DNA from: Octadecabacter antarcticus 307 | GTDB lineage: Bacteria; Pseudomonadota; Alphaproteobacteria; Rhodobacterales; Rhodobacteraceae | Direction of reading: 5' to 3' | DNA length: 64,000 bases | NCBI RefSeq assembly: GCF_000155675.2 | Contig: NC_020911.1 | Coordinates: 3,586,501 to 3,650,500 of the forward strand | In this document: piece after piece, positions 37,956 through 48,019 of the stretch | How the letters are laid out: each line of letters starts with the position of its first letter | Position numbering within the stretch: position 1 is the stretch's first letter | The notes under the pieces: model-generated | The model's database searches: none | Told to the model about the DNA's origin: nothing | What the model saw: the letters and a program-made list of their open reading frames with translations, nothing else | Translations under genes and position numbers: made by a program

Positions 37956-39524
37956 TTACTTCATGTTGATGCGACCATCCGTATAGGGCTGGTACGGCGA
38001 GTTGTCGCGCAGGTATTCAGACGTGACATCCGCCAGATCGGGCCCGAAATCATAGGCATTTTTCGCGTCACGCAACATGGAAAACCCGTCACCGCCATTG
38101 CGCACAAAGTTGTTGGACACAGCGCCGTATTGCTTGGCCATATCCAGCGGCTCGCCACCGATCATTACGTCGGAAATACGCGAACCGGGTTCCATGCTCA
38201 CATCAACGGAGTAGGACATGCCCGCCACCTGCAAGAACCGGCCTGCACCGTCTTCGTGCTGGGACGCAGCGTTTTCAAGCGTCGCTAACAGTGTCTCGCC
38301 AGTAATGAAGAACGTGGACAGCGTGTTCTGGAAAGGCAGCACGGTCAGGACTTCGCCTTTGGTAATTTCACCACCATCGATGTCCGCACGGATACCACCA
38401 GAGTTTTGCAGCGCGATATCAATGTCTTGATCGGCCACGCGGGCCAGCATCGCGTCAGCAATCAGGTTGCCCATGGAACATTCCATCGCACGACATACAG
38501 CACGATCACCGGTCAGAACGTCAGCGGCTTCGGCCACGACCTCGTTGCGGATTTCATCCAGCGGGATGGCCAGTTCAGCAATGCGTGCCTTGACGGTTTC
38601 ATCTTCGGGGATGGTGCCGTCGATCAACAATGGCGAACCTGAGGCTTCAGTAATGACGCCCATGTCGTCAAACGTCACATTCAACTCGCCCAAGAATTTA
38701 CCGTAAGCGTAGGCCTGCACGATCGCGGTGTCGCCAACCATTGTGGGGTATGGACCTGCCGCGTCTTCGTCGTCACCGAGCAACGTGTTAGAGTGTCCGC
38801 CAACGATCACGTCAACGCCCGTTGTCGCCGCCGCGATTTCAAGGTCGGCATTGTAGCCCGAGTGGCTGAGCACGATGATTTTTGTCACACCTTCGGCGGT
38901 CAAACGATCGACCTCGGCCTGCACGGACGCAATGGCGGGCAGGAACGTGACGTTAGGCCCGGGCGAGGCAAGCTCGTCCGTGTTTTCAGGTGTCAGACCG
39001 ATCAGGCCAATGCGATCGCCGCCCTGTTCGATGATCGTCGATTTCTCGATCGCGTCGTTCAACAGTGGCTCACCGGAAATATCGGCATTAGACATCAGCA
39101 CCGGGAAATTCACCGTATCGACAAATCCGCGCAGAACCTCGGGGCCATCGTCAAATTCGTGGTTGCCGACGGTCATGGCTGTGTAGTTCAGCAGGTTCAT
39201 GAATTCAGCGGCCATCGCGCCTTTGTAATAGGTATAGAACAGCGTGCCTTGGAACTGGTCGCCCCCATCCACGAGGATGGAGTTGTTGGAGCGCGCGCGC
39301 GCATCAGCCACCATATTGACCATACGGGCCGTGCCGCCGAAACAGTCGCCAGCGTCGTTGTCTTCAGCGCTACAGCCGGAATCATATTTGCTGATCGGTT
39401 CAAACCGCGCGTGAAAATCGTTGGTGTGCAGGATTGTCAACGAATAATCTGCCGCCGCTGCGCCTGCAATCATCGTGATCGCGGCTGACGTTGTAAGAAG
39501 TCGTGTAAGCATAATAGCCCCCAT
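37956..39524 (-). CDS. Periplasmic 5'-nucleotidase / metallophosphatase (UshA type)
   Basis: 522 aa from 39524; MLTRLLTTSAAITMIAGAAA (39512) is an equally good start of the signal peptide. Metal-binding motifs of the calcineurin-like domain: LHTNDFHARFEP, DGGDQFQGT, VGNHEFD, SHSGY, VGGHSNT. The C-terminal 5'-nucleotidase domain includes ALQNSGGIRADI and NNFVRNGGDGFSML. It hydrolyses nucleotides and related phosphoesters outside the inner membrane for phosphate and nucleoside recovery. Confidence 0.92.
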   Translation of the reverse strand: MGAIMLTRLLTTSAAITMIAGAAAADYSLTILHTNDFHARFEPISKYDSGCSAEDNDAGDCFGGTARMVNMVADARARSNNSILVDGGDQFQGTLFYTYYKGAMAAEFMNLLNYTAMTVGNHEFDDGPEVLRGFVDTVNFPVLMSNADISGEPLLNDAIEKSTIIEQGGDRIGLIGLTPENTDELASPGPNVTFLPAIASVQAEVDRLTAEGVTKIIVLSHSGYNADLEIAAATTGVDVIVGGHSNTLLGDDEDAAGPYPTMVGDTAIVQAYAYGKFLGELNVTFDDMGVITEASGSPLLIDGTIPEDETVKARIAELAIPLDEIRNEVVAEAADVLTGDRAVCRAMECSMGNLIADAMLARVADQDIDIALQNSGGIRADIDGGEITKGEVLTVLPFQNTLSTFFITGETLLATLENAASQHEDGAGRFLQVAGMSYSVDVSMEPGSRISDVMIGGEPLDMAKQYGAVSNNFVRNGGDGFSMLRDAKNAYDFGPDLADVTSEYLRDNSPYQPYTDGRINMK

Positions 39525-39689
39525 TTGGTTTTGTCACGGTATTCTGGTTACAGCTTGCCCTCAGTCGGGCGACAGAGTCAAAGACAAGCCGCACGGGTGG
39601 CGTAACGTCGCCCTGTTACAGTCCCGTGATGGGCCCATGACGGGTGCATGACACTTGACGTTTGCCTAATGTCGCGCCACTTCAAACAA

Positions 39690-40025
39690 ATGTTGATTTA
39701 TAAAATACTTACCGCTGAACAATGGGCCACTTTGGACGCAACGGGCAGCTTCGCCGGAGCACCGATAGATTTGGCCGACGGCTATGTGCACACGTCTACT
39801 GCGCAACAGCTGCAAGAGACCGCCGACAAGCATTTCAAAAGCGTCGAGGGCTTAATGCTGGTCGCCCTTGATGGCGCCACCTACGGGGCCGATCTGGTCT
39901 GGGAGCCGTCACGCGGTGGGCAGGATTTCCCCCATATCTACGCACGGCCCGTGTTGCGATCTGAACTGGTTTGGGTGCGTCCGATGCCACTGGTTGACGG
40001 ACGCCATCTGCTTGATCTGACATGA
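39690..40025 (+). CDS. DUF952 family protein
   Basis: 111 aa from ATG 39690 ([19 protein letters not shown]), the family's usual start; the frame is open 42 bases earlier. Conserved [20 protein letters not shown] and [13 protein letters not shown]. Small globular protein of unknown function with a glutathione-S-transferase-neighbour distribution. Stop overlaps pyrD start (ATGA). Confidence 0.85.
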   Translation: MLIYKILTAEQWATLDATGSFAGAPIDLADGYVHTSTAQQLQETADKHFKSVEGLMLVALDGATYGADLVWEPSRGGQDFPHIYARPVLRSELVWVRPMPLVDGRHLLDLT

Positions 40026-41065
40026 ACGTGCTTGAAGGGATCGGGTTGCGGGTTTTGCGCGGGTTTGACCCCGAGCGCGCGCATGGTCTGGCATTAAAGG
40101 CGCTGAACGCAGGGCTTGGGCCCCGCGTTGGGCCTGTGTCGTCTGATAGATTGCGCTGCCGCGTTGCAGGGTTGGAATTGCCCAATCCCGTGGGATTGGC
40201 GGCAGGTTTTGACAAGAACGCCGAAAGCCTGCACGCCCTTTCGCGAACAGGGTTCGGATTTATAGAGGTGGGGGCGGCGACCCCCCTCCCTCAGGAGGGG
40301 AACCCCCGCCCGCGTCTGTTCCGCCTGACGCAAGACGAGGCGGCGATCAATCGCTTCGGCTTTAACAATCAAGGTATGGTGGCGATCGGGCCGCGATTGG
40401 CCGCGCGTCCAGCCGGGCGCATCGTCGGGCTGAACCTTGGGGCGAATAAAACCAGCGGTGACCGCGCGGCAGATTTTGCATCCGTACTGACCCATTGCGG
40501 CGCCCATGTGGATTTCGCAACTGTGAATGTGTCGTCCCCCAACACCGAACACCTGCGCGATTTGCAGGGCAAGGGTGCATTAGAGGCGTTGCTGGGCGGG
40601 GTGATGGCAGCCAATGTGGCCAGCATACCCGTGTTCCTGAAAATCGCGCCAGATTTGAGCGATGCAGACTTGGCGGATATCGCGGACGTCGCCGCAGCTT
40701 CCGGCGTTGCAGCCATCATCGCAACAAACACGACATTGGCGCGGGACGGGTTGGTGAGTGGGCACAAAGGCGAGGGCGGCGGGTTGTCCGGTCAACCGCT
40801 ATTTGAGCGATCAACGCGCGTGTTGGCGAAGCTGTCCACCTTGACGGATATTCCATTGATCGGGGTTGGTGGCGTCGGCTCGGCTGCGCAAGCCTATGCC
40901 AAGATCCGCGCGGGGGCGTCTGCTGTGCAGCTTTATACAGCGTTGGTATTTGGCGGTATTTCGCTGGCGTCCGAAATTGCGCGGGGACTGGATGATTTGT
41001 TGAAACGCGATGGATTTGCAAACGTCACTGACGCGGTCGCAACGGGGCGCGAGGATTGGCTATGA
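40022..41065 (+). CDS. pyrD: Dihydroorotate dehydrogenase (quinone), class 2
   Basis: 347 aa. Membrane-associated N-terminus typical of class 2, then [71 protein letters not shown] (catalytic Ser region), [10 protein letters not shown], and FMN-phosphate loop [12 protein letters not shown]. Oxidises dihydroorotate to orotate with quinone as acceptor in pyrimidine synthesis. Coupled to DUF952 upstream and the ArsC-like gene downstream (ATGA both sides). Confidence 0.95.
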   Translation: MNVLEGIGLRVLRGFDPERAHGLALKALNAGLGPRVGPVSSDRLRCRVAGLELPNPVGLAAGFDKNAESLHALSRTGFGFIEVGAATPLPQEGNPRPRLFRLTQDEAAINRFGFNNQGMVAIGPRLAARPAGRIVGLNLGANKTSGDRAADFASVLTHCGAHVDFATVNVSSPNTEHLRDLQGKGALEALLGGVMAANVASIPVFLKIAPDLSDADLADIADVAAASGVAAIIATNTTLARDGLVSGHKGEGGGLSGQPLFERSTRVLAKLSTLTDIPLIGVGGVGSAAQAYAKIRAGASAVQLYTALVFGGISLASEIARGLDDLLKRDGFANVTDAVATGREDWL

Positions 41066-41412
41066 TGCCAACACAGCTGACCATCTGGCACAACCCGCGC
41101 TGCACCAAGTCGCGTGAGACTTTGGCTCTGTTGCAGATGCGTGGTTTGCAACCCGCGGTGCGGTTGTATCTGGTTGATGCGCCTAGTGAGGCGGAGATTG
41201 TAGCCGTGCGCAACGCCCTTGGCGTCACAGCCGACGCGATGATGCGCAAGGGTGAAAAGGTGTTTCGTGAGTTGGATTTGGGCGCGGTGGGTGAAGCAGA
41301 GCTGATCGACGCGATGATTGCCCATCCGATCCTGATTGAGCGCCCTATTGTGATGATGGACGGGCGGGCGGCAATTGGGCGGCCACCGGAGGCGGTTTTG
41401 GATATCGTCTAG
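41062..41412 (+). CDS. arsC: ArsC-family (glutaredoxin-like) arsenate reductase
   Basis: 116 aa from ATG 41062, which overlaps the pyrD stop. Active-site Cys in [13 protein letters not shown] (residue 14), [23 protein letters not shown] containing the conserved Arg/Pro loop. Reduces arsenate with glutathione/glutaredoxin; housekeeping homologues of this family may have other roles, and no other ars genes are near. Confidence 0.85.
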   Translation: MMPTQLTIWHNPRCTKSRETLALLQMRGLQPAVRLYLVDAPSEAEIVAVRNALGVTADAMMRKGEKVFRELDLGAVGEAELIDAMIAHPILIERPIVMMDGRAAIGRPPEAVLDIV

Positions 41413-41467
41413 GGGCTCTGCCCCGTCCTTCGGACTCCCCGGGATATTTTCCAAGACAAAGACAGGG

Positions 41468-42787
41468 TTAAGAATCGATGCTTTGTTCTAAGGCGGGGTA
41501 TTTCGCAGCCAATGTTGCGCCCCGCACCACAAAGCTGATCAAAAGTGCGATCCAGAAGCCGTGATTGCCGGCGATTGGCATCAGCGTTAAGGCGGTGGCG
41601 AAATAGATCGCTGTGGAGATCACCATCATATTGCGCATATCGCGGGTCCGGGTTGCGCCGATGAAAATGCCATCCAGCATAAACGGTGCGGCGGAGATCA
41701 GCGGCGTTAGAGCCATATAGATCAAGTAGTCGCGTGCGGCACCGCGCACGTCGGGTGCGGTCGTCATGGCATCAATGATTGCGCCGCCGAACAGGGCAAA
41801 GACAAGCGCGAGGAGTGCACCAGTACCAAAGCACCAAAGCGACACCATCAGCGTTGCACGGCGAAAGGCGGAGCGGCGGCGTGCGCCCAGCGCTTGGCCG
41901 ACGAGGGATTCAGCGGCAAAGGCAAAACCGTCCATCGCGTAAGCGGTGACGGACACAAATTGCAGCAGGATATGATTGGCCGCGAGCCGTGTGTCACCGT
42001 AAGCTGCGCCAAAGAACAGGAACGACATGAAGATCGCTTGCAACAACAAGGAGCGGATCAGGATGTCTATGTTCACTGAGGCGAAGCGTTTGAGTTTGAC
42101 GGGGTCCAGCAGGCGCGCCCAAGCGTTAGAACTGGCGCTCCACGGGGCGGCGGTGAACGCCGCGCGACAGTACCAAAGGCCAAGGACGCAGCCAGAGATT
42201 TCGGCAATGACCGTGGCAGCAGCGACGCCCTGCACGCCCCAACCGAAAACTGGAACGAACAGTAGATCAAGACCAATATTCATGCCGTTCATCGCCAATT
42301 GGATGACCAGAATATCGCGGGTGCGTTCCGCGGCAACCAGCCAGCCTGTTATGGCGAAGGTCGCGATCAGGAATGGCGCGGACCACACACGCAGCCCCAT
42401 GTAACTGCGCGCGAGGGTTTCGACCTCGCTACTGGCAGGCGACAGCCAAAAGCCCAGTGCGAACAGTGGTGATTGCAAGACAACAATGGAAAGACCGCCC
42501 AGTGCGGCGATGCCCAGCGCTCGGATCAGGATGATCGACGCTTCGCCCGAGTCCCCAGCCCCGATTGCTTGTGCGGCAAAGCCAGTGGTGCCCATACGCA
42601 GAAAGCCAAAAATCCAATAGAGCGCGGTGAGGATGATCGCGCCGATACCGACAGCCCCGATGGGTGCAGCGAGACCCAATTGACCAATGACCCCCGTATC
42701 CACAAGGCCGAGTAGTGGAACGGTGATATTGGCCAGAACCACTGGCACCGCGACATGCAGGATGCGGCGGTGAGTAAGGTCAGCCAT
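41468..42787 (-). CDS. MATE-family efflux transporter
   Basis: 439 aa, about 12 membrane segments. Family features: VPVVLANITVPLLGLVDTGVIG in TM1, FLRMGTTGFAAQAIGAG, and a second-half repeat SLLLQAIFMSFLFFGAAYGD with FAFAAESLVGQALGARRR. DinF-like branch: Na+ or H+-coupled export of drugs or metabolites. It overlaps the upstream thioesterase by 8 bp, so it is in a three-gene minus-strand operon. Confidence 0.92.
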   Translation of the reverse strand: MADLTHRRILHVAVPVVLANITVPLLGLVDTGVIGQLGLAAPIGAVGIGAIILTALYWIFGFLRMGTTGFAAQAIGAGDSGEASIILIRALGIAALGGLSIVVLQSPLFALGFWLSPASSEVETLARSYMGLRVWSAPFLIATFAITGWLVAAERTRDILVIQLAMNGMNIGLDLLFVPVFGWGVQGVAAATVIAEISGCVLGLWYCRAAFTAAPWSASSNAWARLLDPVKLKRFASVNIDILIRSLLLQAIFMSFLFFGAAYGDTRLAANHILLQFVSVTAYAMDGFAFAAESLVGQALGARRRSAFRRATLMVSLWCFGTGALLALVFALFGGAIIDAMTTAPDVRGAARDYLIYMALTPLISAAPFMLDGIFIGATRTRDMRNMMVISTAIYFATALTLMPIAGNHGFWIALLISFVVRGATLAAKYPALEQSIDS

Positions 42788-43262
42788 CTTTTTGAGGCAT
42801 CAGGAAGTGCCCCGTGGCCTGTGCAAACATCCGTGTGCGGTTGTCTTGCCATGCTTCCACATGCACAGAGGCATAGCGGCGACCGGAACGGTTTATCGTG
42901 GCGCGCGCGTAGGCATCACGCGGCAGGCCCGTGCGCAGATAATCAACGGTGAAATCAATGGTTTTGGGGAGGCGCAAATTGGCGACATCTTCACCCGCTT
43001 CCATGCGGTCCCACATCATCGCCCACGACAGTTCGATGATCGCGGTCGTTTCCAGAAAGGCAGACGTCGCACCGCCGTGCAAGGCGGGCAACATCGGGTT
43101 GCCGATCAGCATGTCTTGATAGGGCATTACGCCAGTCAATTCATCGCCGCGCCGATCAAACCGGATGCCCATAAACTGAATGTAGGGCACCCTCTGGATA
43201 AGTGATTGCAGTGCGGCGTCGCGGCGTTGCTTGACGACCTGCACAGGTTCGGGGCGCTTCAT
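42780..43262 (-). CDS. PaaI-type hotdog-fold thioesterase
   Basis: 160 aa. Hotdog fold: [40 protein letters not shown] (the HGG motif on the central helix) and [24 protein letters not shown]. Hydrolyses acyl-CoA thioesters. Paired with a second paralogue immediately upstream (ATGA overlap at 43259-43262). Confidence 0.88.
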   Translation of the reverse strand: MKRPEPVQVVKQRRDAALQSLIQRVPYIQFMGIRFDRRGDELTGVMPYQDMLIGNPMLPALHGGATSAFLETTAIIELSWAMMWDRMEAGEDVANLRLPKTIDFTVDYLRTGLPRDAYARATINRSGRRYASVHVEAWQDNRTRMFAQATGHFLMPQKDG

Positions 43263-43726
43263 GTGTCACCCCCAGTTTTGGTATCGACTTTGTCTTCAGT
43301 GCTGGCCGTATGGATCGTAAAGGCACCCGTCGCGGTCGCCACAGGGCGGTCGGTATTGGCGTCCATCGCGGTGGCGCGGACAAACGCCACAGATCGGGTG
43401 ACATGGTAACATTCGGCCCGCGCGGTGATTGTATCGCCCGGTTTGGCGGCGCGCATGTAATCAATCCGCAGATCAAGCGTCGCGGTCCCAACCGGCAAGC
43501 TGTCATGCACCATCACGGCAGCCCCGCCGCAGGTATCAAGCAACGCTGACACTGCACCACCGTGGATCACACCGGTTTCGGGATCACCCACGAGCCGTTC
43601 ATCATATGGCATCGTGATGGTGGCATGGCCGTTGCCGATCTCTGTTAAAGTCATGCCCAGCGCTCTGGCATGCGGCAATGCTGCGATAAACTGGGCGGCG
43701 ATTTTGGTTTGGCGTTCGCTGGTCAT
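43259..43726 (-). CDS. PaaI-type hotdog-fold thioesterase (paralogue)
   Basis: 155 aa from [13 protein letters not shown] at 43726; the frame is open to 43768 but the shorter start fits the family. [19 protein letters not shown] holds the HGG-helix motif, [22 protein letters not shown] the strand region. First gene of the operon with the second thioesterase and the MATE pump. Two adjacent thioesterases may form a heteromer. Confidence 0.88.
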   Translation of the reverse strand: MTSERQTKIAAQFIAALPHARALGMTLTEIGNGHATITMPYDERLVGDPETGVIHGGAVSALLDTCGGAAVMVHDSLPVGTATLDLRIDYMRAAKPGDTITARAECYHVTRSVAFVRATAMDANTDRPVATATGAFTIHTASTEDKVDTKTGGDT

Positions 43727-43842
43727 GACCCCGTTGAACCCTGCCCCTGACCAATGCACAAGTGTCAATTGTCATAGCATCGGTGCCGTTGCCCCGCGCG
43801 GCGCGGCGTCGTAGGGTTATTGCTAAGTAAGGGAGGCACCCC

Positions 43843-44211
43843 ATGACCGAACCGCGTCTAAGTTTTAAAGAAATGTGCGCCAAGTACGACGTGACCCCGC
43901 GCACGTTACGTTATTACGAATACATTGAACTGCTATCGCCGGAACGCATCGGTCGTTCGCGGTTTTATGGCGCCAAAGAACTGGCGCGGATGACGTTGGT
44001 GATGCGCGGGCGCAAATTCGGCTTTCCGCTTGAGGACATTCGCCAATGGCTGATGATCCGTGAACACGAGGGCGACGAAGCACAGATGAAAACGTGGCTT
44101 GAATTGGCGGATCGCCAGTTGGGCGAACTCGAAGACCAGCGCAACCAGTTGGACGAAACCTTGGCGGAGCTGAAAGAGATGCGCGACGCGACGGCGAAAA
44201 CGCTCGGGTAA
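43843..44211 (+). CDS. MerR-family transcriptional regulator
   Basis: 122 aa. N-terminal winged HTH KYDVTPRTLRYYEYIELLSPERIGRSRFYG, then MRGRKFGFPLEDIRQWL and a C-terminal dimerisation coiled coil (QLGELEDQRNQLDETLAELKEM). No Cys metal-binding loop, so not a metal sensor. Closely similar to the second MerR gene at 44587, suggesting a local duplication. Confidence 0.9.
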   Translation: MTEPRLSFKEMCAKYDVTPRTLRYYEYIELLSPERIGRSRFYGAKELARMTLVMRGRKFGFPLEDIRQWLMIREHEGDEAQMKTWLELADRQLGELEDQRNQLDETLAELKEMRDATAKTLG

Positions 44212-44586
44212 AGATCTCGGCTGGCGGCTGAGTGCAGCATAGCGATGGCAAAATCGGCGCATCCCTACCCACTTACGCAGCCAAAACGACAGGAATTTAG
44301 CGCCACTAGCTGCCAAGTCGCGTGTGCTTGTATTATGCACCCGCCTTGGCGCAAATCCGAAAGTATGGAATTAACTACCCGAAAATCCAATAAATTAAGG
44401 GTAGTGGGGGACTTTTCTGTATTCTTCTCACTTAGATTATTGTGTAAACGCGTGCTATTTCTTTGCTGACCTTTCGTAAACTTCGTTTTGACGCGGCGTT
44501 ACGTTTACGTTTACGTCACCTTTGCTTGTAGGGTAGGAATTAACGCCTCACCTGCGGGTTACACGAAACGCATCGAGGACACTGAA
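44212..44586. other. Intergenic region between the two MerR genes
   Basis: 375 bp, AT-rich in 44,360-44,460; no gene. It contains the repeated TTTACGT block at 44499-44516 just ahead of the second MerR gene. Confidence 0.5.
44499..44516 (+). promoter_or_regulatory. Candidate LiuR-like MerR operator
   Basis: TTACGTTTACGTTTACGT, a direct repetition of TTTACGT, lies 71 bases upstream of the MerR gene at 44587. LiuR-type regulators of acyl-CoA catabolism bind TTTACG-rich boxes, and this regulator precedes acyl-CoA oxidation genes. Confidence 0.45.
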
Positions 44587-44988
44587 ATGACGGAACAGAC
44601 CATGACAATTCGCCAGATGTGCGAGGAATTTTCAGTTACGCCACGGACGCTTCGTTTCTACGAGGCCAAGGAATTGCTGTTCCCCAAACGTGAAGGCCAG
44701 AAACGACTATACGGCAAGCGCGACCGCGCACGGCTTAAGCTGATTTTGCGCGGAAAGCGCTTTGGCTTCAGCCTCGAAGAAATCCGCCAGCTGCTTGATT
44801 TGTACCACATGGACGACAGCCAAGAAATCCAACTGCGTGAGACGTTCGTTCTAGCGCAAAAGCACCTGAGCGACATGCAAGAACAGCGTGCCGAACTTGA
44901 CGAAGCTATCGCAGAGTTGAAGGCCCAAATGGATTGGGGCGCCGCGCGGCTGGCTAAACTTGAACCCATACCGGCAATCGCAAGCTAA
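44587..44988 (+). CDS. MerR-family regulator of acyl-CoA oxidation (LiuR-like)
   Basis: 133 aa. Winged HTH EEFSVTPRTLRFYEAKELLFPKREGQKRLYG, GKRFGFSLEEIRQLLDLYH, and a coiled-coil tail. Lies 45 bp upstream of the acyl-CoA dehydrogenase gene and reads the same way, with a repeated TTTACGT block ahead of it, so it likely controls itself and the fatty-acid or branched-chain acyl-CoA genes that follow. Confidence 0.85.
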   Translation: MTEQTMTIRQMCEEFSVTPRTLRFYEAKELLFPKREGQKRLYGKRDRARLKLILRGKRFGFSLEEIRQLLDLYHMDDSQEIQLRETFVLAQKHLSDMQEQRAELDEAIAELKAQMDWGAARLAKLEPIPAIAS

Positions 44989-45033
44989 AGCGGCCGCCGG
45001 ACCCACCACACATAATCACGAAGAGAGCCATCA

Positions 45034-46809
45034 ATGCCCAGCTACACCGCCCCCACCAAGGACCAACAGTTCATCCTGCATAACGTTCTGAATATCTCCG
45101 AAATGGATATTCCGGGGTATGCGGATCTTGATCGTGATTTCACTGATGCAGTTTTGAGTGAGGCGGGCAAACTGGCCAGCGAAGTTTTGGTCCCCTTGAA
45201 CGCGGTGGGCGACAAACAGGGCTGTAGCTTGGAAAATGGTGTCGTGCGCACGCCGGACGGCTTCAAAGCAGCCTACGACAAAATGTCCGAGGGCGGCTGG
45301 ATGGCGATGGATCTGGCCGAAGAATACGGCGGCCAAGGGCTTCCCTACGTCATGCACACGGCCGCGATGGAGCCGATGGTGTCTGCGAACATGGCGTTCA
45401 ACATGTATCCTGGCCTGACGCACGGCAATATTTCCGCGATTGTCACCCATGGTACAGACGCACAAAAAGCGATGTATCTACCAAAAATGGCGACGGGCGA
45501 ATGGTCCGGTACGATGAACCTGACCGAACCCCATTGCGGTACCGACCTTGGCTTGATGCGCACCAAGGCGGAACCGCAAGATGATGGATCGTATAAGGTT
45601 TCTGGCCAGAAAATCTGGATTTCGGCGGGTGAGCATGACCTGTCAGAAAACATAATCCACCTTGTGCTGGCAAAAATCCCCGGTGGTCCGGATGGCGTGA
45701 AAGGTATCTCGTTGTTCATCGTACCAAAGTTCATTGTCAACGCAGACGGGTCATTGGGGACGCGCAATGCGCTGTCGTGCGGTGGCTTAGAAGAAAAGAT
45801 GGGCATCCACGGCAACGCGACCTGTGTAATGAACTATGACGGCGCCACCGGATACCTGATCGGTGAAATGCACAAAGGCATGCGCGCCATGTTCACGATG
45901 ATGAACGAGGCGCGTTTGGGTGTCGGCCTGCAAGGCTATGCACAAGGTGCTGTAGCCTATGAAAATGCGCTGGGATTTGCGCGGGACCGTTTGCAGGGTC
46001 GCGCTGTGACGGGCGTTGAAGAGCCCGACAAACCTGCCGATCCAATCATCGTGCACCCCGACGTGCGCCGCAACCTGATGGACCAGAAGTCGTTCGTCGA
46101 AGGTGCACGGGCATTGACCTATTGGGGCGCCACATTGATGGACCGCAGCCACAAGAACGGTGATGAGGACGCCGAAGCGCTAATTTCACTAATGACGCCT
46201 GTGATCAAAGGTTTCCTGACCGACAAGGGGTTCGAAACCTGCGTGCTGGCGCAACAGACCCTTGGTGGATCGGGCTTTACCCGAGAATGGGGCTTAGAGC
46301 AGTTCGTCCGCGATGCGCGTATTACGATGATCTATGAGGGCACCAATGGCATTCAGGCGCTTGATCTGGTCGGTCGCAAATTGGGGCTGAACGGCGGCAA
46401 AACCGTCATGGCGTTCTTCGAGATGATCAAAACCTACATCGCGGACAACAAAGGCGACGCGGCGTTCGAGGCAGATTTTCTAGAGCCGCTGAAAGCTGCG
46501 TCTAAGGATCTGCAAGCCGCAGGCATGTATTTCATGCAGAATATGAAAAATCCTAACGATGCGCTATCGGGATCATATGATTTCATGCACATGATGGGCC
46601 ATGTCTGCCTAGGTTTGATGTGGGCAAAGATGGGGCGTGCGTCGATTGATGCTTTGGCTGCGGGGGATACTGACACCGATTTCCACAACAGCAAAATCGC
46701 CACAGGGCGCTATTACATGGCGCGCCAATTGCCAGCCACAAAGATGCACCTCGCGCGGATCAACACCGGCGGCGACACGGTGATGGCGCTGGACGCTGCA
46801 AACTTTTAA
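45034..46809 (+). CDS. Acyl-CoA dehydrogenase, extended type
   Basis: 591 aa, longer than the usual 380-aa type, as in the FadE5/DmdC-like branch with an extra C-terminal domain. Motifs: [19 protein letters not shown] (FAD/substrate), [52 protein letters not shown] with the catalytic Glu in YEGTNGIQ. Introduces the alpha-beta double bond of acyl-CoA, passing electrons to ETF. Confidence 0.93.
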   Translation: MPSYTAPTKDQQFILHNVLNISEMDIPGYADLDRDFTDAVLSEAGKLASEVLVPLNAVGDKQGCSLENGVVRTPDGFKAAYDKMSEGGWMAMDLAEEYGGQGLPYVMHTAAMEPMVSANMAFNMYPGLTHGNISAIVTHGTDAQKAMYLPKMATGEWSGTMNLTEPHCGTDLGLMRTKAEPQDDGSYKVSGQKIWISAGEHDLSENIIHLVLAKIPGGPDGVKGISLFIVPKFIVNADGSLGTRNALSCGGLEEKMGIHGNATCVMNYDGATGYLIGEMHKGMRAMFTMMNEARLGVGLQGYAQGAVAYENALGFARDRLQGRAVTGVEEPDKPADPIIVHPDVRRNLMDQKSFVEGARALTYWGATLMDRSHKNGDEDAEALISLMTPVIKGFLTDKGFETCVLAQQTLGGSGFTREWGLEQFVRDARITMIYEGTNGIQALDLVGRKLGLNGGKTVMAFFEMIKTYIADNKGDAAFEADFLEPLKAASKDLQAAGMYFMQNMKNPNDALSGSYDFMHMMGHVCLGLMWAKMGRASIDALAAGDTDTDFHNSKIATGRYYMARQLPATKMHLARINTGGDTVMALDAANF

Positions 46810-46859
46810 AGTGGGTGCGGGTTAACCCCGCCCGCTCCAACCCCTATATCAGAGGTCAC

Positions 46860-47072
46860 ATGCCAAAACGTTTCCGCCTTACCCGTCGCTTTCCGGTGGC
46901 CATGACCGAAGACGGGTACCGCCGTCTTAAACGCTTTGCCAAAGACGCGGGGCTGGATGAAGGTGAGGCGCTGTCATTCCTGTTCGAAAACTTCGACAGT
47001 GTGATTGACGAAGACACGTTTGGCCACCGGCTGCGGATTTTCAATTCCGAATTGGAGGAGCGCAAGAAATGA
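46860..47072 (+). CDS. Small conserved hypothetical protein
   Basis: 70 aa from MPKRFRLTRRFPVAMTEDGYRRLKRF. Basic N-terminus followed by an acidic helical part (AKDAGLDEGEALSFLFENFDSVIDED). Lies between the acyl-CoA dehydrogenase and GST genes. Looks like a ribbon-helix-helix-type small protein, but I cannot assign it. An earlier in-frame start at 46815 has no ribosome-binding site. Confidence 0.65.
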   Translation: MPKRFRLTRRFPVAMTEDGYRRLKRFAKDAGLDEGEALSFLFENFDSVIDEDTFGHRLRIFNSELEERKK

Positions 47073-47377
47073 CGCAAGAGCATGTTGCAACCCGACCCTT
47101 CGGGGAGAGTTGTATCTGCCAAGATGAAGCGCAAGATGTGCTCCACCCCGACTGCCGCGTGTTCTCCGTTTGAGGAGCGCTGCACGACAGACCGGGGCTT
47201 CACCTTGGACGTCGCTTCACTCTCCAGCTATCGACGCCCTTTGACACTGGGCCATTAACCTTAATTGTTCGTTAAAATGCTGCCCTTTAGAAACGAGATA
47301 CTGCTCATCTTCATCTTGGCATGTACAACTCAAATCCGTCGCCAACCAAAGGCGCATCCCTTGGGAGGGGGCACTCC

Positions 47378-48010
47378 ATGATCAAATTACATTGTTTTGG
47401 CGAAAGCGGAAACGCCTACAAGGCGGCACTGACATTGGAATTGTCAGAGGCAGAGTGGGAGCCAATTTACGTAGATTTTTTTAACGGCGCGACCCGCGCT
47501 CCTGAATTTCGCGCGATGAACGTCATGGGCGAAGTGCCGGTGATGGAAGACGGCGATCTGATCCTGACGCAATCAGGTGTTATTCAGGATTATGTTTCAT
47601 CCAAGACAGGCAAGCTTGGCGGGCGATCCGCAGCTGAACGGCGCGATATTCTGCGCTGGATGTTTTTTGACAATCACAAAGTCAGCGGCGTTGCAGGAAC
47701 ATTGCGTTTCAACACCAACTTCTTGCCCGAAGAAAAGCAAAACGCGGAGGTAAATGCGTTCTTGCTGATGCGCCTTACATCTGCATTGAAGATCATGGAA
47801 ACCCAGTTGGAAGAGACGCCGTACCTCGCCGGTGACGCACTCAGCATCGCGGACATCGCCTGTGCTGGCTATTTGTTTTACCCCGAACCTTTCGGGTTCA
47901 ACCGTACAGAATCCCCCCACATCGACGCTTGGATGACCCGCATTGAGGGCACCAAAGGTTGGAAACACCCCTATGATCTGATGCCCGGCAGCCCCACAGA
48001 TCGCAGCTAA
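47378..48010 (+). CDS. Glutathione S-transferase family protein
   Basis: 210 aa from ATG 47378 behind GGGAGGGGG. Thioredoxin-like N-domain MIKLHCFGESGNAYKAALTL with the usual Ser/Tyr position, VMGEVPVMEDGDLILTQSGVI (cis-Pro and glutathione-binding QS pair), and helical C-domain SIADIACAGYLFYPE. Ten bp before the thiolase gene, so in the oxidation operon; may detoxify reactive acyl or enone by-products. Confidence 0.9.
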   Translation: MIKLHCFGESGNAYKAALTLELSEAEWEPIYVDFFNGATRAPEFRAMNVMGEVPVMEDGDLILTQSGVIQDYVSSKTGKLGGRSAAERRDILRWMFFDNHKVSGVAGTLRFNTNFLPEEKQNAEVNAFLLMRLTSALKIMETQLEETPYLAGDALSIADIACAGYLFYPEPFGFNRTESPHIDAWMTRIEGTKGWKHPYDLMPGSPTDRS

Positions 48011-48019
48011 GGAGACGAC

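Noticed and set aside
41413..41467. A strong terminator between arsC and the MATE gene
   Set aside because: GC-rich inverted bits exist (GGGGC...GCCCC), but no clear stem followed by a T run in either direction.
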